Shown here: in pieces, positions 17,068 through 25,237 of the stretch
Layout of the letters: each line of letters opens with the position of its first letter
How positions within the stretch are numbered: position 1 is the stretch's first letter
Assembly: GCA_035316325.1 (NCBI GenBank)
Contig: DATHJB010000168.1
Coordinates: 1 to 42,878 of the forward strand
Reading direction: 5' to 3'
Length of the DNA: 42,878 nucleotides
DNA from: Acidimicrobiales bacterium
GTDB taxonomy: Bacteria; Actinomycetota; Acidimicrobiia; Acidimicrobiales; VFJN01
Position numbers and translations under genes: made by a program
Notes under the pieces: model-generated
Seen by the model: the letters and a program-made list of their open reading frames with translations, nothing else
Told to the model about the DNA's origin: nothing
Database searches by the model: none

Positions 17068-17960
17068 TGGCCGGGCGCACCCGGCGTGCGCAGCGTCGGC
17101 GGGAGGCGCTGCTGGGCTACCTGCTGGTGGCCCCGGCGCTGGTCGTGTTCGCCGTCTTCGTCTTCTACCCCTTCGCCAAGAACTTCCAGCTGGCCTTCTA
17201 CCAGGACCCGCTGTTCAACCTCCCCGGCAAGCGCTACGTCGGCTTCGACCAGATCAGCGACGTCCTCTCGTCCGAGGACTTTCGCCACAGCCTCTGGACG
17301 ACGATCGCGTTCGCCCTGCTCTCGGTGCCCGCCGGCATCCTGCTAGGCCTGGCCCTGGCCGTCGCGGCCCACCAGAAGCTGCGGGGCATCGGCATCTACC
17401 GCACGATCTTCGCCTCGACGGTGGCCAGCTCGGTGGCGGTGGCGGCGGTCATCTTCGGGACGCTGTTCAACCCGGTGATCGGCTGGCTGCCGTGGCTCGG
17501 CATCGAGCCCCAGCCGCCGTTCCTGCAGAACCCCGACTGGGCGCTGCCCGCCGTCGCCCTGGTGACGATCTGGCAGAGCATCGGCCTGTCGTTCATCGTG
17601 ATGTCGGCGGGCCTGCAGGCCATCCCCGAAGAGGTGCTGGAGGCGGCCGAGCTCGACGGTGCCCGTCCCTGGCGGCGGTTCTGGCGGGTGACGGTGCCGC
17701 TGCTGTCGCCCACGATCTTCTTCGCCGTGGTGGTCGGGTCGATCTTCGCCTTCCAGGCGTTCGCCCAGGTGGAGATGCTCACCAAGGGCGGCCCGATCGA
17801 CCGCACCAACGTGCTGACCTACAACATCTTCGTCACCCTGCGGGAGAGCCAGGACGAGGGCCGGGCGGCGGTGCTGTCGATCGCTCTGTTCCTGGTCACG
17901 CTGCTGCTGACCCTGTTCCAGATGCGGATCCTCGAGAAGCGGGTGCACTATGCGTCGTAG
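17067..17960 (+). CDS. ABC sugar importer permease, MalF/UgpA type
   Basis: A 297-residue inner-membrane permease with about six hydrophobic helices after a basic N-terminus (MAGRTRRAQRRREALLGYLL). The EAA loop that docks on the ATPase is seen near residues ~190-218 (EEVLEAAELDGARPWRRFWR, VTVPLLSPTIF). FYPFAKNFQLAFY in the first periplasmic part is typical of UgpA-like proteins. The start codon overlaps the ATPase stop by one base, and the gene's end overlaps the second permease by 11 bases, so all three are translationally coupled. Confidence 0.93.
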
Positions 17961-18786
17961 CGGTGGCCGGCCCGGGCTCAGGAAGTTCGCCCGCTACCTG
18001 CTGTTGACCGCCCTGGCGTTCGTGGTGCTGTTCCCCATCTACGTGACGGTCGTGGGGTCGCTGCTGATGCCCGAGCAGCTCACGTCGCGCCCGCCCACGC
18101 TGATCCCGGACCACCCGCAGTGGAGCTCCTACAGCGACGCCTGGAGCGGCGGCCACTTCTCCACCTACCTGCGCAACAGCGCGGTGATCACCGCGCTGAT
18201 CACCGTCGGGCAGCTCGTCACGTCGATCCTCGCCGGGTACGCCTTCGCCCTGCTGGAGTTCCCGTTCAAGCGGACGATCTTCGTGGTGTTCCTGGCCACG
18301 ATGATGGTGCCGTTCGAGGTCACGATCATCACCAACCTCCAGACCGTGACCGACCTCGGTTGGTACAACAGCTACGCCGGCCTGGCGGTGCCGTTCCTGG
18401 CGACCGGCTTCGGGGCGTTCCTCATGCGCCAGGCGTTCCTGCAGATCCCGCACGACCTGCGCGACGCGGCCACGATCGACGGCTACGGCCACCTCAAGTT
18501 CCTCGGCCGCGTGGCGGTGCCGCTGGCGCGCCCGTCGATCGCGGCGCTGGCGGTGTTCTCGTTCCTCGGCGCCTGGAACCAGTACCTGTGGCCGCTGCTG
18601 GTGACCAGGGACGACGAGTACCGGACCGTTCAGATCGGCCTCAAGCAGCTGCGCAGCACGCAGCTCGACGAGATCAACGTGACGCTGGCCGGCACGATCC
18701 TGGCGGCGTTGCCGCTGGTCGTGCTGCTGATCCTGTTCCAGAAGCAGCTCATCCGCGGGCTCACCACCGGGGCGGTGAAAGGTTGA
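17950..18786 (+). CDS. ABC sugar importer permease, MalG/UgpE type
   Basis: A 278-residue partner permease with six hydrophobic helices. It has the MalG/UgpE-type opening (FARYLLLTALAFVVLFPIYV), the GFGAFLMRQAFLQIPHDLRD segment and an EAA loop (DLRDAATIDGYGHLKFLGRV, AVPLARPSIAALAVFSFLG). It overlaps the first permease by 11 bases and is followed after four bases by a second binding-protein gene. With the first permease it forms the heterodimeric channel of the importer. Confidence 0.93.
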   Translation: MRRSGGRPGLRKFARYLLLTALAFVVLFPIYVTVVGSLLMPEQLTSRPPTLIPDHPQWSSYSDAWSGGHFSTYLRNSAVITALITVGQLVTSILAGYAFALLEFPFKRTIFVVFLATMMVPFEVTIITNLQTVTDLGWYNSYAGLAVPFLATGFGAFLMRQAFLQIPHDLRDAATIDGYGHLKFLGRVAVPLARPSIAALAVFSFLGAWNQYLWPLLVTRDDEYRTVQIGLKQLRSTQLDEINVTLAGTILAALPLVVLLILFQKQLIRGLTTGAVKG

Positions 18787-18790
18787 TGGA

Positions 18791-20200
18791 ATGTTGAAGC
18801 CCCTCGCGGCGGCCACCTCGGCGCTGCTCCTCCTCGTGGCCTGTGGCGGAGGCGACGACGACTCGGGCGACTCCGGGGGCTCGGGCGACGGCGACGGCGG
18901 CGGCGACCTCGCCGACTGCCCGGTCGACGCGCTCGACGACGCCACCGCACCCGTCGAGATCTCGTTCTGGCACCCGATGGTGCGGGCCAACGAGGAGGCC
19001 CTGATCGCGCTGACCGACGCCTACAACGCCTCGCAGGACGAGGTGGAGGTGTCGCTGGTCAACAACACCACCTACGACGACCAGCAGGACAAGTACCGGG
19101 CCGGCCTCACGTCCGGCGACCTGCCCGACGTGTCGATGCAGCAGGACATCTACCTGCAGCAGCTGATCGACACGCAGACCGTGCTGCCGGCCCAGTCCTG
19201 CATCGACGCCACCAGCAACTTCCCCACCGACGACTTCACGGCCCGCACGCTGGAGTACTACCAGGTGGGCGACGTGCAGTGGGGCCTGCCGTTCAACGTG
19301 TCGAACCCGGTCTTCTACTACGACAAGGCGGCGTTCCGGGCGGCCGACCTCGACCCCGAGGCCCCGCCCGCCACCTTCGACGACGTGAGGGCCGCCGCCG
19401 AGGCGATCACGGCGTCGGGCTACCCGGCCGGGTTCGGGCTCAAGGTCGACTCGTGGTACTTCGAGCAGCTCGTGGCCCTGCAGGGTGGCGAGCTGGTCGA
19501 CAACGGCAACGGCCGCGACGACCGGGCGTCGGCGGCGACGTTCGACAGCGAGGCCGGCGCGGCGGTGTTCGACTTCTTCGGCGCGATGGTGGCCGACGGG
19601 CTCGCCACGCCCAGCCCCCGTGAGGGCCCCAGCGAGTTCGACAACCTCCTCGGCATCGCCAACGGCCAGCACGCCATGACCTTCGACACCTCGGCGGCGC
19701 TGGGCACGATCGTCGAGCTGCTGGCGTCCGGCCAGTACACGAACGTCGACCTGGGCGTGGCCCCGCTGCCGAAGGGCGACCCTGACGCCGAAGGTGGCAT
19801 CGTGGTGGGCGGCGCCGCGCTCTACATCTCGGCCACCGAACCGGCCAAGCAGGCCGCGGCCTGGGACTTCATGCAGTACCTGACCACGCCGGAGAGCCAG
19901 TCGCAGTGGGCCGCGGCCACCGGCTACATCCCGGTGCGGGCGTCGGCCACCGAGCTGCCGGAGATCACCGCGCGCTGGGCCGAGGTCCCCGGCTTCCGGG
20001 TGGCCTACGACCAGCTGGTCGACGGCGCCGACACCACCGCCACCAACGGCGGGGTGATCGGCGACTTCGAGGGTGTGCGGGCCGCCATCGAGGACGCCGA
20101 GGACACGATGTTCCTCGACGGCGGGTCGCCCGACGCCGCCGTGGCCGACGCGGCGACCGCCGCGTCCGCCGCCATGGAGGCGTACAACACAAGACTGTGA
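18791..20200 (+). CDS. ABC importer substrate-binding lipoprotein, copy 2
   Basis: A 469-residue paralogue of copy 1. The lipobox is LVAC (Cys18), followed by a Gly/Asp/Ser linker. The mature part begins CPVDALDDATAPVEISFWHP and has the same landmarks: YLQQLIDTQTVLPAQSCIDA, GLPFNVSNPVFYYDKAAF, AKQAAAWDFMQYLTTPESQS. The AQSC and CPVDAL cysteines match those of the other copies. It is closer to copy 3 than to copy 1 (shared MVRANEEAL, DTQTVLPAQSC, ATELPEI/V), suggesting a later duplication. It lies four bases after the second permease. The ligand is unknown; these receptors may supply the single transporter with related substrates. Confidence 0.9.
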   Translation: MLKPLAAATSALLLLVACGGGDDDSGDSGGSGDGDGGGDLADCPVDALDDATAPVEISFWHPMVRANEEALIALTDAYNASQDEVEVSLVNNTTYDDQQDKYRAGLTSGDLPDVSMQQDIYLQQLIDTQTVLPAQSCIDATSNFPTDDFTARTLEYYQVGDVQWGLPFNVSNPVFYYDKAAFRAADLDPEAPPATFDDVRAAAEAITASGYPAGFGLKVDSWYFEQLVALQGGELVDNGNGRDDRASAATFDSEAGAAVFDFFGAMVADGLATPSPREGPSEFDNLLGIANGQHAMTFDTSAALGTIVELLASGQYTNVDLGVAPLPKGDPDAEGGIVVGGAALYISATEPAKQAAAWDFMQYLTTPESQSQWAAATGYIPVRASATELPEITARWAEVPGFRVAYDQLVDGADTTATNGGVIGDFEGVRAAIEDAEDTMFLDGGSPDAAVADAATAASAAMEAYNTRL

Positions 20201-20210
20201 GGAGCGCACG

Positions 20211-21611
20211 GTGAGGACACGAACGGGTCTGGTCTGGCTGACGGCGGTCGCTCTCCTGGGCGCCGCCTGCAGCGGTGGCGACGACGACGCCGGTGGTGGG
20301 GGAGGTGGCGGGGGCGGCGGTGACCTCCCGGAGTGCCCGCTCGACGCCCTCGACGACGCCACCGAGCCGACCGAGATCACGTTGTGGCACACGATGGTGC
20401 GGGCCAACGAGGAGGCCCTGGTCACCCTCACCGACGCCTTCAACGCGTCGCAGACCGACGTGAAGGTGAACCTGGTCAACAACAACGACAGCAACGACCA
20501 GCACGAGAAGTACCTGTCCGCCATCAGCACCGGCGGCGAGCTGCCCGACCTGGTCCAGTCGCAGGAGTTCTACCTCCAGCAGCTGGTCGACACGCAGACC
20601 GTGCTGCCGGCGCAGTCGTGCCTGGACGCAGAGAACACCAGCACCGAGGACTTCGTCGACCGCACACTTGCCTACTACGAGATCGCCGACGTGCAGTGGG
20701 GGCTGCCGTTCGCCGTCTCCGAGCCGATCCTCCTCTACAACCGCACGGCGTTCACCAACGCCGGGCTCGACCCGGACAACCCGCCCGCCACCTTCGAGGA
20801 CCTGCGCACCGCCGCCCAGGCGCTGGTCGACGCCGGCCACGAGGGCGGCCTCGGCCTCAAGCTCGACGCCTGGCACCTGGAGCAGATGCTGGCCTGGCAG
20901 GGCGAGCCGTTCGTGAACAGCGGCAACGGGCGCGAGGAGCGCGCCACGGAGGTGGCGTTCGACACCGACACCGCGGTGGAGACGTTCGCGTTCCTCAAGG
21001 GCCTGGTCGACGACGGCCTGGCGATCACCAGCCCGGCCGATGGCGAGGGCGGCTTCGACAACCTGCTCAGCGTCGGCACCGGCAAGGTGGGAATGACCAT
21101 CGACGCCTCGGGCTCCCTGGGCACGATCATCCAGGTGCTGGAGAGCGGCCAGTACGCCGACGTCGAGCCGGCGGTGGCGCCGGTGCCGGGCCGGGAGGAC
21201 GACGGCGGCGTGCTCGTCGGCGGCTCCGGCCTCTACGTCTCGGCCCAGGACCCGGCGAAGCAGGCCGCGGCCTGGCGCTTCGCCGAGTTCCTGACGTCGG
21301 CCGAGAGCCAGTCGCAGTGGGCCGCGGCGACGGGGTTCGTCCCGGTGCGCGAGTCGGCCACCGAGCTGCCGGAGGTCCAGCAGCGCTGGCAGGAGATCCC
21401 CGGCTTCCGGGTCGCCTACGACGAGCTCACCGAGGGTGCCGAGAACGACGCCACCGCGGGTCCCGCCATCGGCGACTACCGGACCGTGCGGCGCGTCGTG
21501 CAGGAAGCCGAGGCGAAGATGTACCTGGAGGACATGTCCCCCGAGGACGCCGTCGCCGAGGCCGCGGAGAAGGCGAACGACGCGATCTCGTCGTACAACT
21601 CCCGCATCTGA
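20211..21611 (+). CDS. ABC importer substrate-binding lipoprotein, copy 3
   Basis: A 466-residue third paralogue. GTG 20211 follows GAGGAG at 20199-20204 with a six-base spacer, overlapping the end of copy 2's stop. The lipobox region is LLGAAC (Cys20), followed by a ten-glycine linker. The mature domain begins CPLDALDDATEPTEITLWHT, with YLQQLVDTQTVLPAQSCLDA, GLPFAVSEPILLYNRTAF and AKQAAAWRFAEFLTSAESQS. It differs from copies 1 and 2 around the expected ligand-contacting loops, so ligands may differ. It is the last gene of the operon, ending at a long hairpin. Confidence 0.9.
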   Translation: MRTRTGLVWLTAVALLGAACSGGDDDAGGGGGGGGGGDLPECPLDALDDATEPTEITLWHTMVRANEEALVTLTDAFNASQTDVKVNLVNNNDSNDQHEKYLSAISTGGELPDLVQSQEFYLQQLVDTQTVLPAQSCLDAENTSTEDFVDRTLAYYEIADVQWGLPFAVSEPILLYNRTAFTNAGLDPDNPPATFEDLRTAAQALVDAGHEGGLGLKLDAWHLEQMLAWQGEPFVNSGNGREERATEVAFDTDTAVETFAFLKGLVDDGLAITSPADGEGGFDNLLSVGTGKVGMTIDASGSLGTIIQVLESGQYADVEPAVAPVPGREDDGGVLVGGSGLYVSAQDPAKQAAAWRFAEFLTSAESQSQWAAATGFVPVRESATELPEVQQRWQEIPGFRVAYDELTEGAENDATAGPAIGDYRTVRRVVQEAEAKMYLEDMSPEDAVAEAAEKANDAISSYNSRI

Positions 21612-21616
21612 GGCCC

Positions 21617-21682
21617 GACCCACCGAAATTGCGTGGCTGGCGGTCGCTCTGCGACCAGCAGCCACGCAATTTCGGGTCGGTC
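21617..21682. terminator. Long bidirectional hairpin between convergent operons
   Basis: A 17-base perfect inverted repeat, CCGAAATTGCGTGGCTG (21623-21639) with its complement at 21659-21675, encloses a second stem GGTCGC/GCGACC (21642-21647, 21651-21656) with a TCT loop. GACC/GGTC outer arms extend it. It lies between the stop of binding protein 3 and the stop of the opposing vWA gene, so it should end transcription from both sides. The AAATT in the stem is unusually AT-rich for the region. It could also be a genome-dispersed repeat. Confidence 0.75.
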
Positions 21683-23510
21683 AGAAGTTGGAGATCACGT
21701 TGTTGAGGACCCGGTCGATGGTGGTCGGGTCGGAGGCGTCGTAGGCCGCGGCCGACGTGGCCTCGGCGATCTGGCGCAGGGTCGACTGGTCGGCGTCGCC
21801 GCCGTAGCCGATCGGGAACACCCGCACCGGCCGGCTGGCCACACCCTCGCTCGACGACTCCAGTGAGTCGATCAGCGAGGCGAGCTGGTCGCGGTCGTCG
21901 GTGTTGTCGCCGTCCTGGTTCATGCCGTCCGACAGCACCACCACGGCGTTGATCCGGCTGGGGTCGAAGGCCTCCAGCGCGGCGTCGTACGCCTCCTGGG
22001 TGGCCTCGTACAGCGGCGTGTTGGCCACCGGCGCCAGGTCGCGGATCTGGCCGGCGAGCTGCTCGCGCACGTCGCCCACCCGGGCAGGCTCCTGCAGCTT
22101 CAGGATGTTGTCGGTGCCCTGCGGGCCGAGCTCGGTGGAGAACGTCCACAGGCCGACCTCGTCGTCGTCCTTGAACAGGTCGAGTGCCTGGGCCGCGGCC
22201 GTCTTCGCCAGGTCGAGCTTGGTCTCGCCGGTCTCCGGGTTGCCCGGGTCGCCCATCGAGCCGGACACGTCGACCAGCAGCAGCACCCGGGCCGACTTGC
22301 GCTGCGTCTGCCAGTCGGCGAGCAGGTCGGCCAGCACGGGGGGCTCGGGCACCTCGAGCAGCGTGTCGGGCGTGGCGGGGTTGACGCCGTTGTCCTCGGT
22401 GATGGGGGCGCCCACCGCCACGTCGGGGTTGCCGGGGCGGAAGCCGTACTCCAGCACCTTCTCCTGGTTGTCCGCGGTGCCGGCGAAGTCGACGAACAGC
22501 TGCGCCGCGTCCTTCTCCTCCTGGCTCACCCACTCGGCGTCGAGCACGAACAGCGGGTGGTCGGAGTAGAGGGTGCCTTCCTTGGGATAGATGGCGACCA
22601 GCGGCTCGCGGGGCGGGCGGGCCTCCTCGCCGGCGTCGAGGATGCCGTCGGGGTTGCCGGTGTTGTAGTCGATCACCGACTTCTCCTCGACCGCCACGGC
22701 CGACACGTACTGGAACGGGTTGCCGCGCTGGTCGGCCCGGTACCAGTTGTTGAGGAACGTGAGGGTGGTGTCGCCGTAGTGGACGACCGCCGACTCGACG
22801 GCGCTGGCGAACTGGGCGACCGCGGGGTTGTCGAGGTCCTCCGACGACAGGCCGCTGGACTTGTTGGTGGCCGCGTAGGCCTGGGCGATGAGCGCGGAGA
22901 GTCCGCTGGTGGAGAAGTTCGGGTTGGTCTTGCCCAGGCGGAACGCACCCCACTCGGGGTGGCCCTTGCCGGCCCAGCCCTGGGTGTCGCGGGCCAGGGC
23001 GAGGATGTCGGCGAAGCCCACGGGGGTATCGGGCCAACCCAGTGCGTCCGCCATCGGCCGGGGCATGGCGATGACCAGCGGGCTGAGCATGAAGCGCTCG
23101 GCGGCGGGGTCGGTGATCGCCGTGCCGGTCTGCTGGTTGAGCACCGTGCCCCAGGTCGACGCGGCGGGCGACCAGATCACCGGCCGCGGCCCTTCGAGGT
23201 TCTCGTCCCAGCCCTCGGCCAGCAGCGACTCGGCGAAGCCGGACGACTTGCTCTGAACCCGCACGAAGGCGCAGTCGCCGCCGTCCATGTCGGCGGCGTC
23301 GGAGCCGTTGAAGTCGTCGGCCAGGTCGGTCATCAGCTCGAGCTTCTCGGGCGACGACGCCAGGTCGACCGGCACGCAGTCGCCGGGGTCCTCGAGGCTG
23401 CCCTCGTCACCGCCGTCGTCGTCGTCATCGCCGCCGCCGCACGCCGCCGCCGTCACGACCAGCGCCGATGCCAGGAACGCTCCCCACCACCGCCAAGTCC
23501 GCCGGGTCAT
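21681..23510 (-). CDS. Lipoprotein with binding-protein-like and von Willebrand A domains
   Basis: A 609-residue secreted lipoprotein. The signal peptide ends TAAAC (Cys24), followed by an acidic Gly/Asp linker. Residues ~45-380 look like a type-2 solute-binding domain (ERFMLSPLVIAMPRPMADAL, HPEWGAFRLGKTNPNFSTSG). A vWA domain fills the C-terminal ~200 residues with a complete MIDAS: DVSGSM at 414-419, the NTPLYEAT threonine and the VVVLSDGMN aspartate. vWA domains bind proteins through a metal ion. Similar 'substrate-binding and VWA' proteins are annotated in actinobacteria without a known role. GGAGG lies nine bases before the ATG. The gene follows the next anchored binding-like protein by 31 bases, probably in one operon. 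Confidence 0.85.
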   Translation of the reverse strand: MTRRTWRWWGAFLASALVVTAAACGGGDDDDDGGDEGSLEDPGDCVPVDLASSPEKLELMTDLADDFNGSDAADMDGGDCAFVRVQSKSSGFAESLLAEGWDENLEGPRPVIWSPAASTWGTVLNQQTGTAITDPAAERFMLSPLVIAMPRPMADALGWPDTPVGFADILALARDTQGWAGKGHPEWGAFRLGKTNPNFSTSGLSALIAQAYAATNKSSGLSSEDLDNPAVAQFASAVESAVVHYGDTTLTFLNNWYRADQRGNPFQYVSAVAVEEKSVIDYNTGNPDGILDAGEEARPPREPLVAIYPKEGTLYSDHPLFVLDAEWVSQEEKDAAQLFVDFAGTADNQEKVLEYGFRPGNPDVAVGAPITEDNGVNPATPDTLLEVPEPPVLADLLADWQTQRKSARVLLLVDVSGSMGDPGNPETGETKLDLAKTAAAQALDLFKDDDEVGLWTFSTELGPQGTDNILKLQEPARVGDVREQLAGQIRDLAPVANTPLYEATQEAYDAALEAFDPSRINAVVVLSDGMNQDGDNTDDRDQLASLIDSLESSSEGVASRPVRVFPIGYGGDADQSTLRQIAEATSAAAYDASDPTTIDRVLNNVISNF

Positions 23511-23541
23511 CCGTCACTACCTCCACTCACCGAGAACACGT

Positions 23542-24585
23542 TCATACCAGCTGCTGCCAGCGTTGCAGCAGCACCCGCAGGACGTCGCCCCGGGGGATGC
23601 CGGGGTCGTCGGGCAGTTCGACGTCGGCGTCGAGGCCTTCCGCGAGGTCGCGGCCATCGACGCGCCAGCCGGCGGCGGCGAGGGCGTCGCGCAGGGCGTC
23701 GTCGTCGGCGAGGTCGGGGGCGGCGTCGCTGTCGTCGCCCTCGTCGGTCACAGGCACGGCGACCAGGTCGGCGGTCACGATCGGCTCGGGCACCACCACC
23801 TGCACGCGGTCGCTCTCCAATGCCCGGTCGGCGTCGGCTTCGACGGTGCCGAGCACCGCCAGCAGCCCGGGGCCGCCGGTGATCATGGCGTCGACGGCGT
23901 CGGGCCGGTCGGCGGTCCGGGCCTCGGCGGCCAGGCGGGAGAGCCAGTTGTCGAGGCCGCCGTCGAAGTCGTTGCTGGCGTAGCCGGCGTCGTCCAGGTA
24001 GTCGGCGGCGGCCGCGCCCAGGGCGACGAGTCCCGGCCCGGCAGCGGGACGGGCGATGCCGGCCTTCACCGGGCCCCAGTTCGCCTGACCGCCGGCCGCC
24101 GTCCAGGGCCCGGCGGCGACGTCGCCGACGCACTGCCAACCGATCTCGCCGCCGCACGCGCCCGACGTGGCCAGGGCCTCGGCCCGGTTCTCCTGCACCA
24201 CCAGCACGACGGGGGAGCGGGCGATCGTGGCGCTGGCCTCGCCCAGCACGGCCGGCTGGTTGGCCAGCTCGCGGGCGGCGCTGACGGCCTCGGCCCAGGA
24301 CCGGGGCACCAGCCACACGTCGGCGTCGACCGCGTCGGCGGTGCGGGCCGCGGTGAGGGCGTCGGCGGTCACGACGGCGTCCTCCACCCGGACCGTGTAG
24401 TCGTCCTCGAACCGGTCGCAGACGTCGGCCAGCTCGGGCGGGCAGACCAGCGTGGTGCCGTCGCCGTCGCCCCCACCGGAGCCGCCGCCACCACCGTCGT
24501 CGTCCCGGCCCCGGATGAACAGCGCCAGCCCCACGAGGCCGACCGACACCCCGAGCGCCAGGACCCGTCGGGCGTTCTCGTTCAC
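23542..24585 (-). CDS. Membrane-anchored binding-protein-like protein
   Basis: A 347-residue protein with an N-terminal anchor helix (~6-24, RRVLALGVSVGLVGLALFIR) rather than a lipobox, then a Gly/Asp linker. The body (~45-347) shows features of a type-2 solute-binding fold (VDADVWLVPRSWAEAVSAAR, ARSPVVLVVQENRAEALA, NWGPVKAGIARP). These parallel the vWA neighbour (LSPLVIAMPRPMADALG, EWGAFRLGKTNP), so the two look related. Three cysteines (VCPPELADVC region) could be disulfide-bonded. GTG 24585 overlaps the GNAT stop by four bases. Function is unknown; there is no adjacent permease, so a role in sensing or protein assembly rather than import is possible. Confidence 0.72.
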   Translation of the reverse strand: MNENARRVLALGVSVGLVGLALFIRGRDDDGGGGGSGGGDGDGTTLVCPPELADVCDRFEDDYTVRVEDAVVTADALTAARTADAVDADVWLVPRSWAEAVSAARELANQPAVLGEASATIARSPVVLVVQENRAEALATSGACGGEIGWQCVGDVAAGPWTAAGGQANWGPVKAGIARPAAGPGLVALGAAAADYLDDAGYASNDFDGGLDNWLSRLAAEARTADRPDAVDAMITGGPGLLAVLGTVEADADRALESDRVQVVVPEPIVTADLVAVPVTDEGDDSDAAPDLADDDALRDALAAAGWRVDGRDLAEGLDADVELPDDPGIPRGDVLRVLLQRWQQLV

Positions 24586-25178
24586 GCCGCCTTCGGCTCC
24601 CGCCACATGGGCCACAGCGGCGGGCCGTCGGGTAGCTGGATCTCGGCCGTCACGGCGAAGCCGTAGCGGGCGTAGAACGCGATGTTCCGCTCCTTCGACG
24701 ACTCGAGGTAGGCGCCCAGGCCCTGCTCGTCGCAGCGGTCGAGGATCGGGGCCATGAGGTCGGCGCCGACGCCCGTGCCCTGCGCCGGCGGGTCGGTCCC
24801 CAGCACGGAGAGGTACCAGTGCGGTGCCCGGGGGTGGGCCTGCTCGATCACCGACAGGCCGCGCACCGCCCGGAACACGCGGGGGCCGACGGCAGGCGCC
24901 ATCACGGGCAGCGACCGCAGCATGTCGACCCACTTCTCCTTCCAGCGGTCGGGCGGGTCCCAGAAGGCGCCGCCCAGGTGGCCGTCGGTGGTGAGCACCT
25001 CGCCCTGCACGCCGTGGCGGCGGGCCTCGAGGGCGAAGAACCGCCGGAGCCGCTTCAGCCGGCGCTCGTCGTGGGGGCCGAAGAGCCAGGTCATCACCGG
25101 GTCGTCGGCGAAGGCGCGGGCCAACGCCGCGGCCAGCGGCGCGATGTCGTCCGGTGTCGCGGTCCGTGCCCTGGTCAC
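24582..25178 (-). CDS. GNAT family N-acetyltransferase
   Basis: A 198-residue cytoplasmic acetyl-CoA-dependent acyltransferase. It starts TRARTATPDDIAPLAAALAR and has acetyl-CoA motif A at ~128-146 (LGTDPPAQGTGVGADLMAPI), then the family's LESSKERNIAFYARYGFAV stretch. The acceptor cannot be predicted. GTG 25178 is the chosen start. It is the first gene of the operon leading into the two binding-protein-like genes, with a four-base overlap. It is divergent from proA across a 59-base gap. Confidence 0.9.
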   Translation of the reverse strand: MTRARTATPDDIAPLAAALARAFADDPVMTWLFGPHDERRLKRLRRFFALEARRHGVQGEVLTTDGHLGGAFWDPPDRWKEKWVDMLRSLPVMAPAVGPRVFRAVRGLSVIEQAHPRAPHWYLSVLGTDPPAQGTGVGADLMAPILDRCDEQGLGAYLESSKERNIAFYARYGFAVTAEIQLPDGPPLWPMWREPKAA

Positions 25179-25224
25179 GGCCGGAAGCCTGCCACAAACC
25201 CTCTGGGGATCAGACGCCGGCCAA

Positions 25225-25230
25225 TACCAT
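25225..25230 (+). promoter_or_regulatory. -10 box placing proA on a leaderless transcript
   Basis: TACCAT is followed by seven bases and then the ATG at 25238. This TANNNT spacing matches that of several other genes here. An alternative in-frame ATG at 25229 lies inside the box, which argues for 25238 as the start. No -35 match is obvious. Confidence 0.35.
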
Positions 25231-25237
25231 GGCCCCC

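Noticed and set aside
25229-25237. Upstream ATG at 25229 as the proA start
   Set aside because: It lies inside the TACCAT -10 box, while ATG 25238 is at the expected transcription start.
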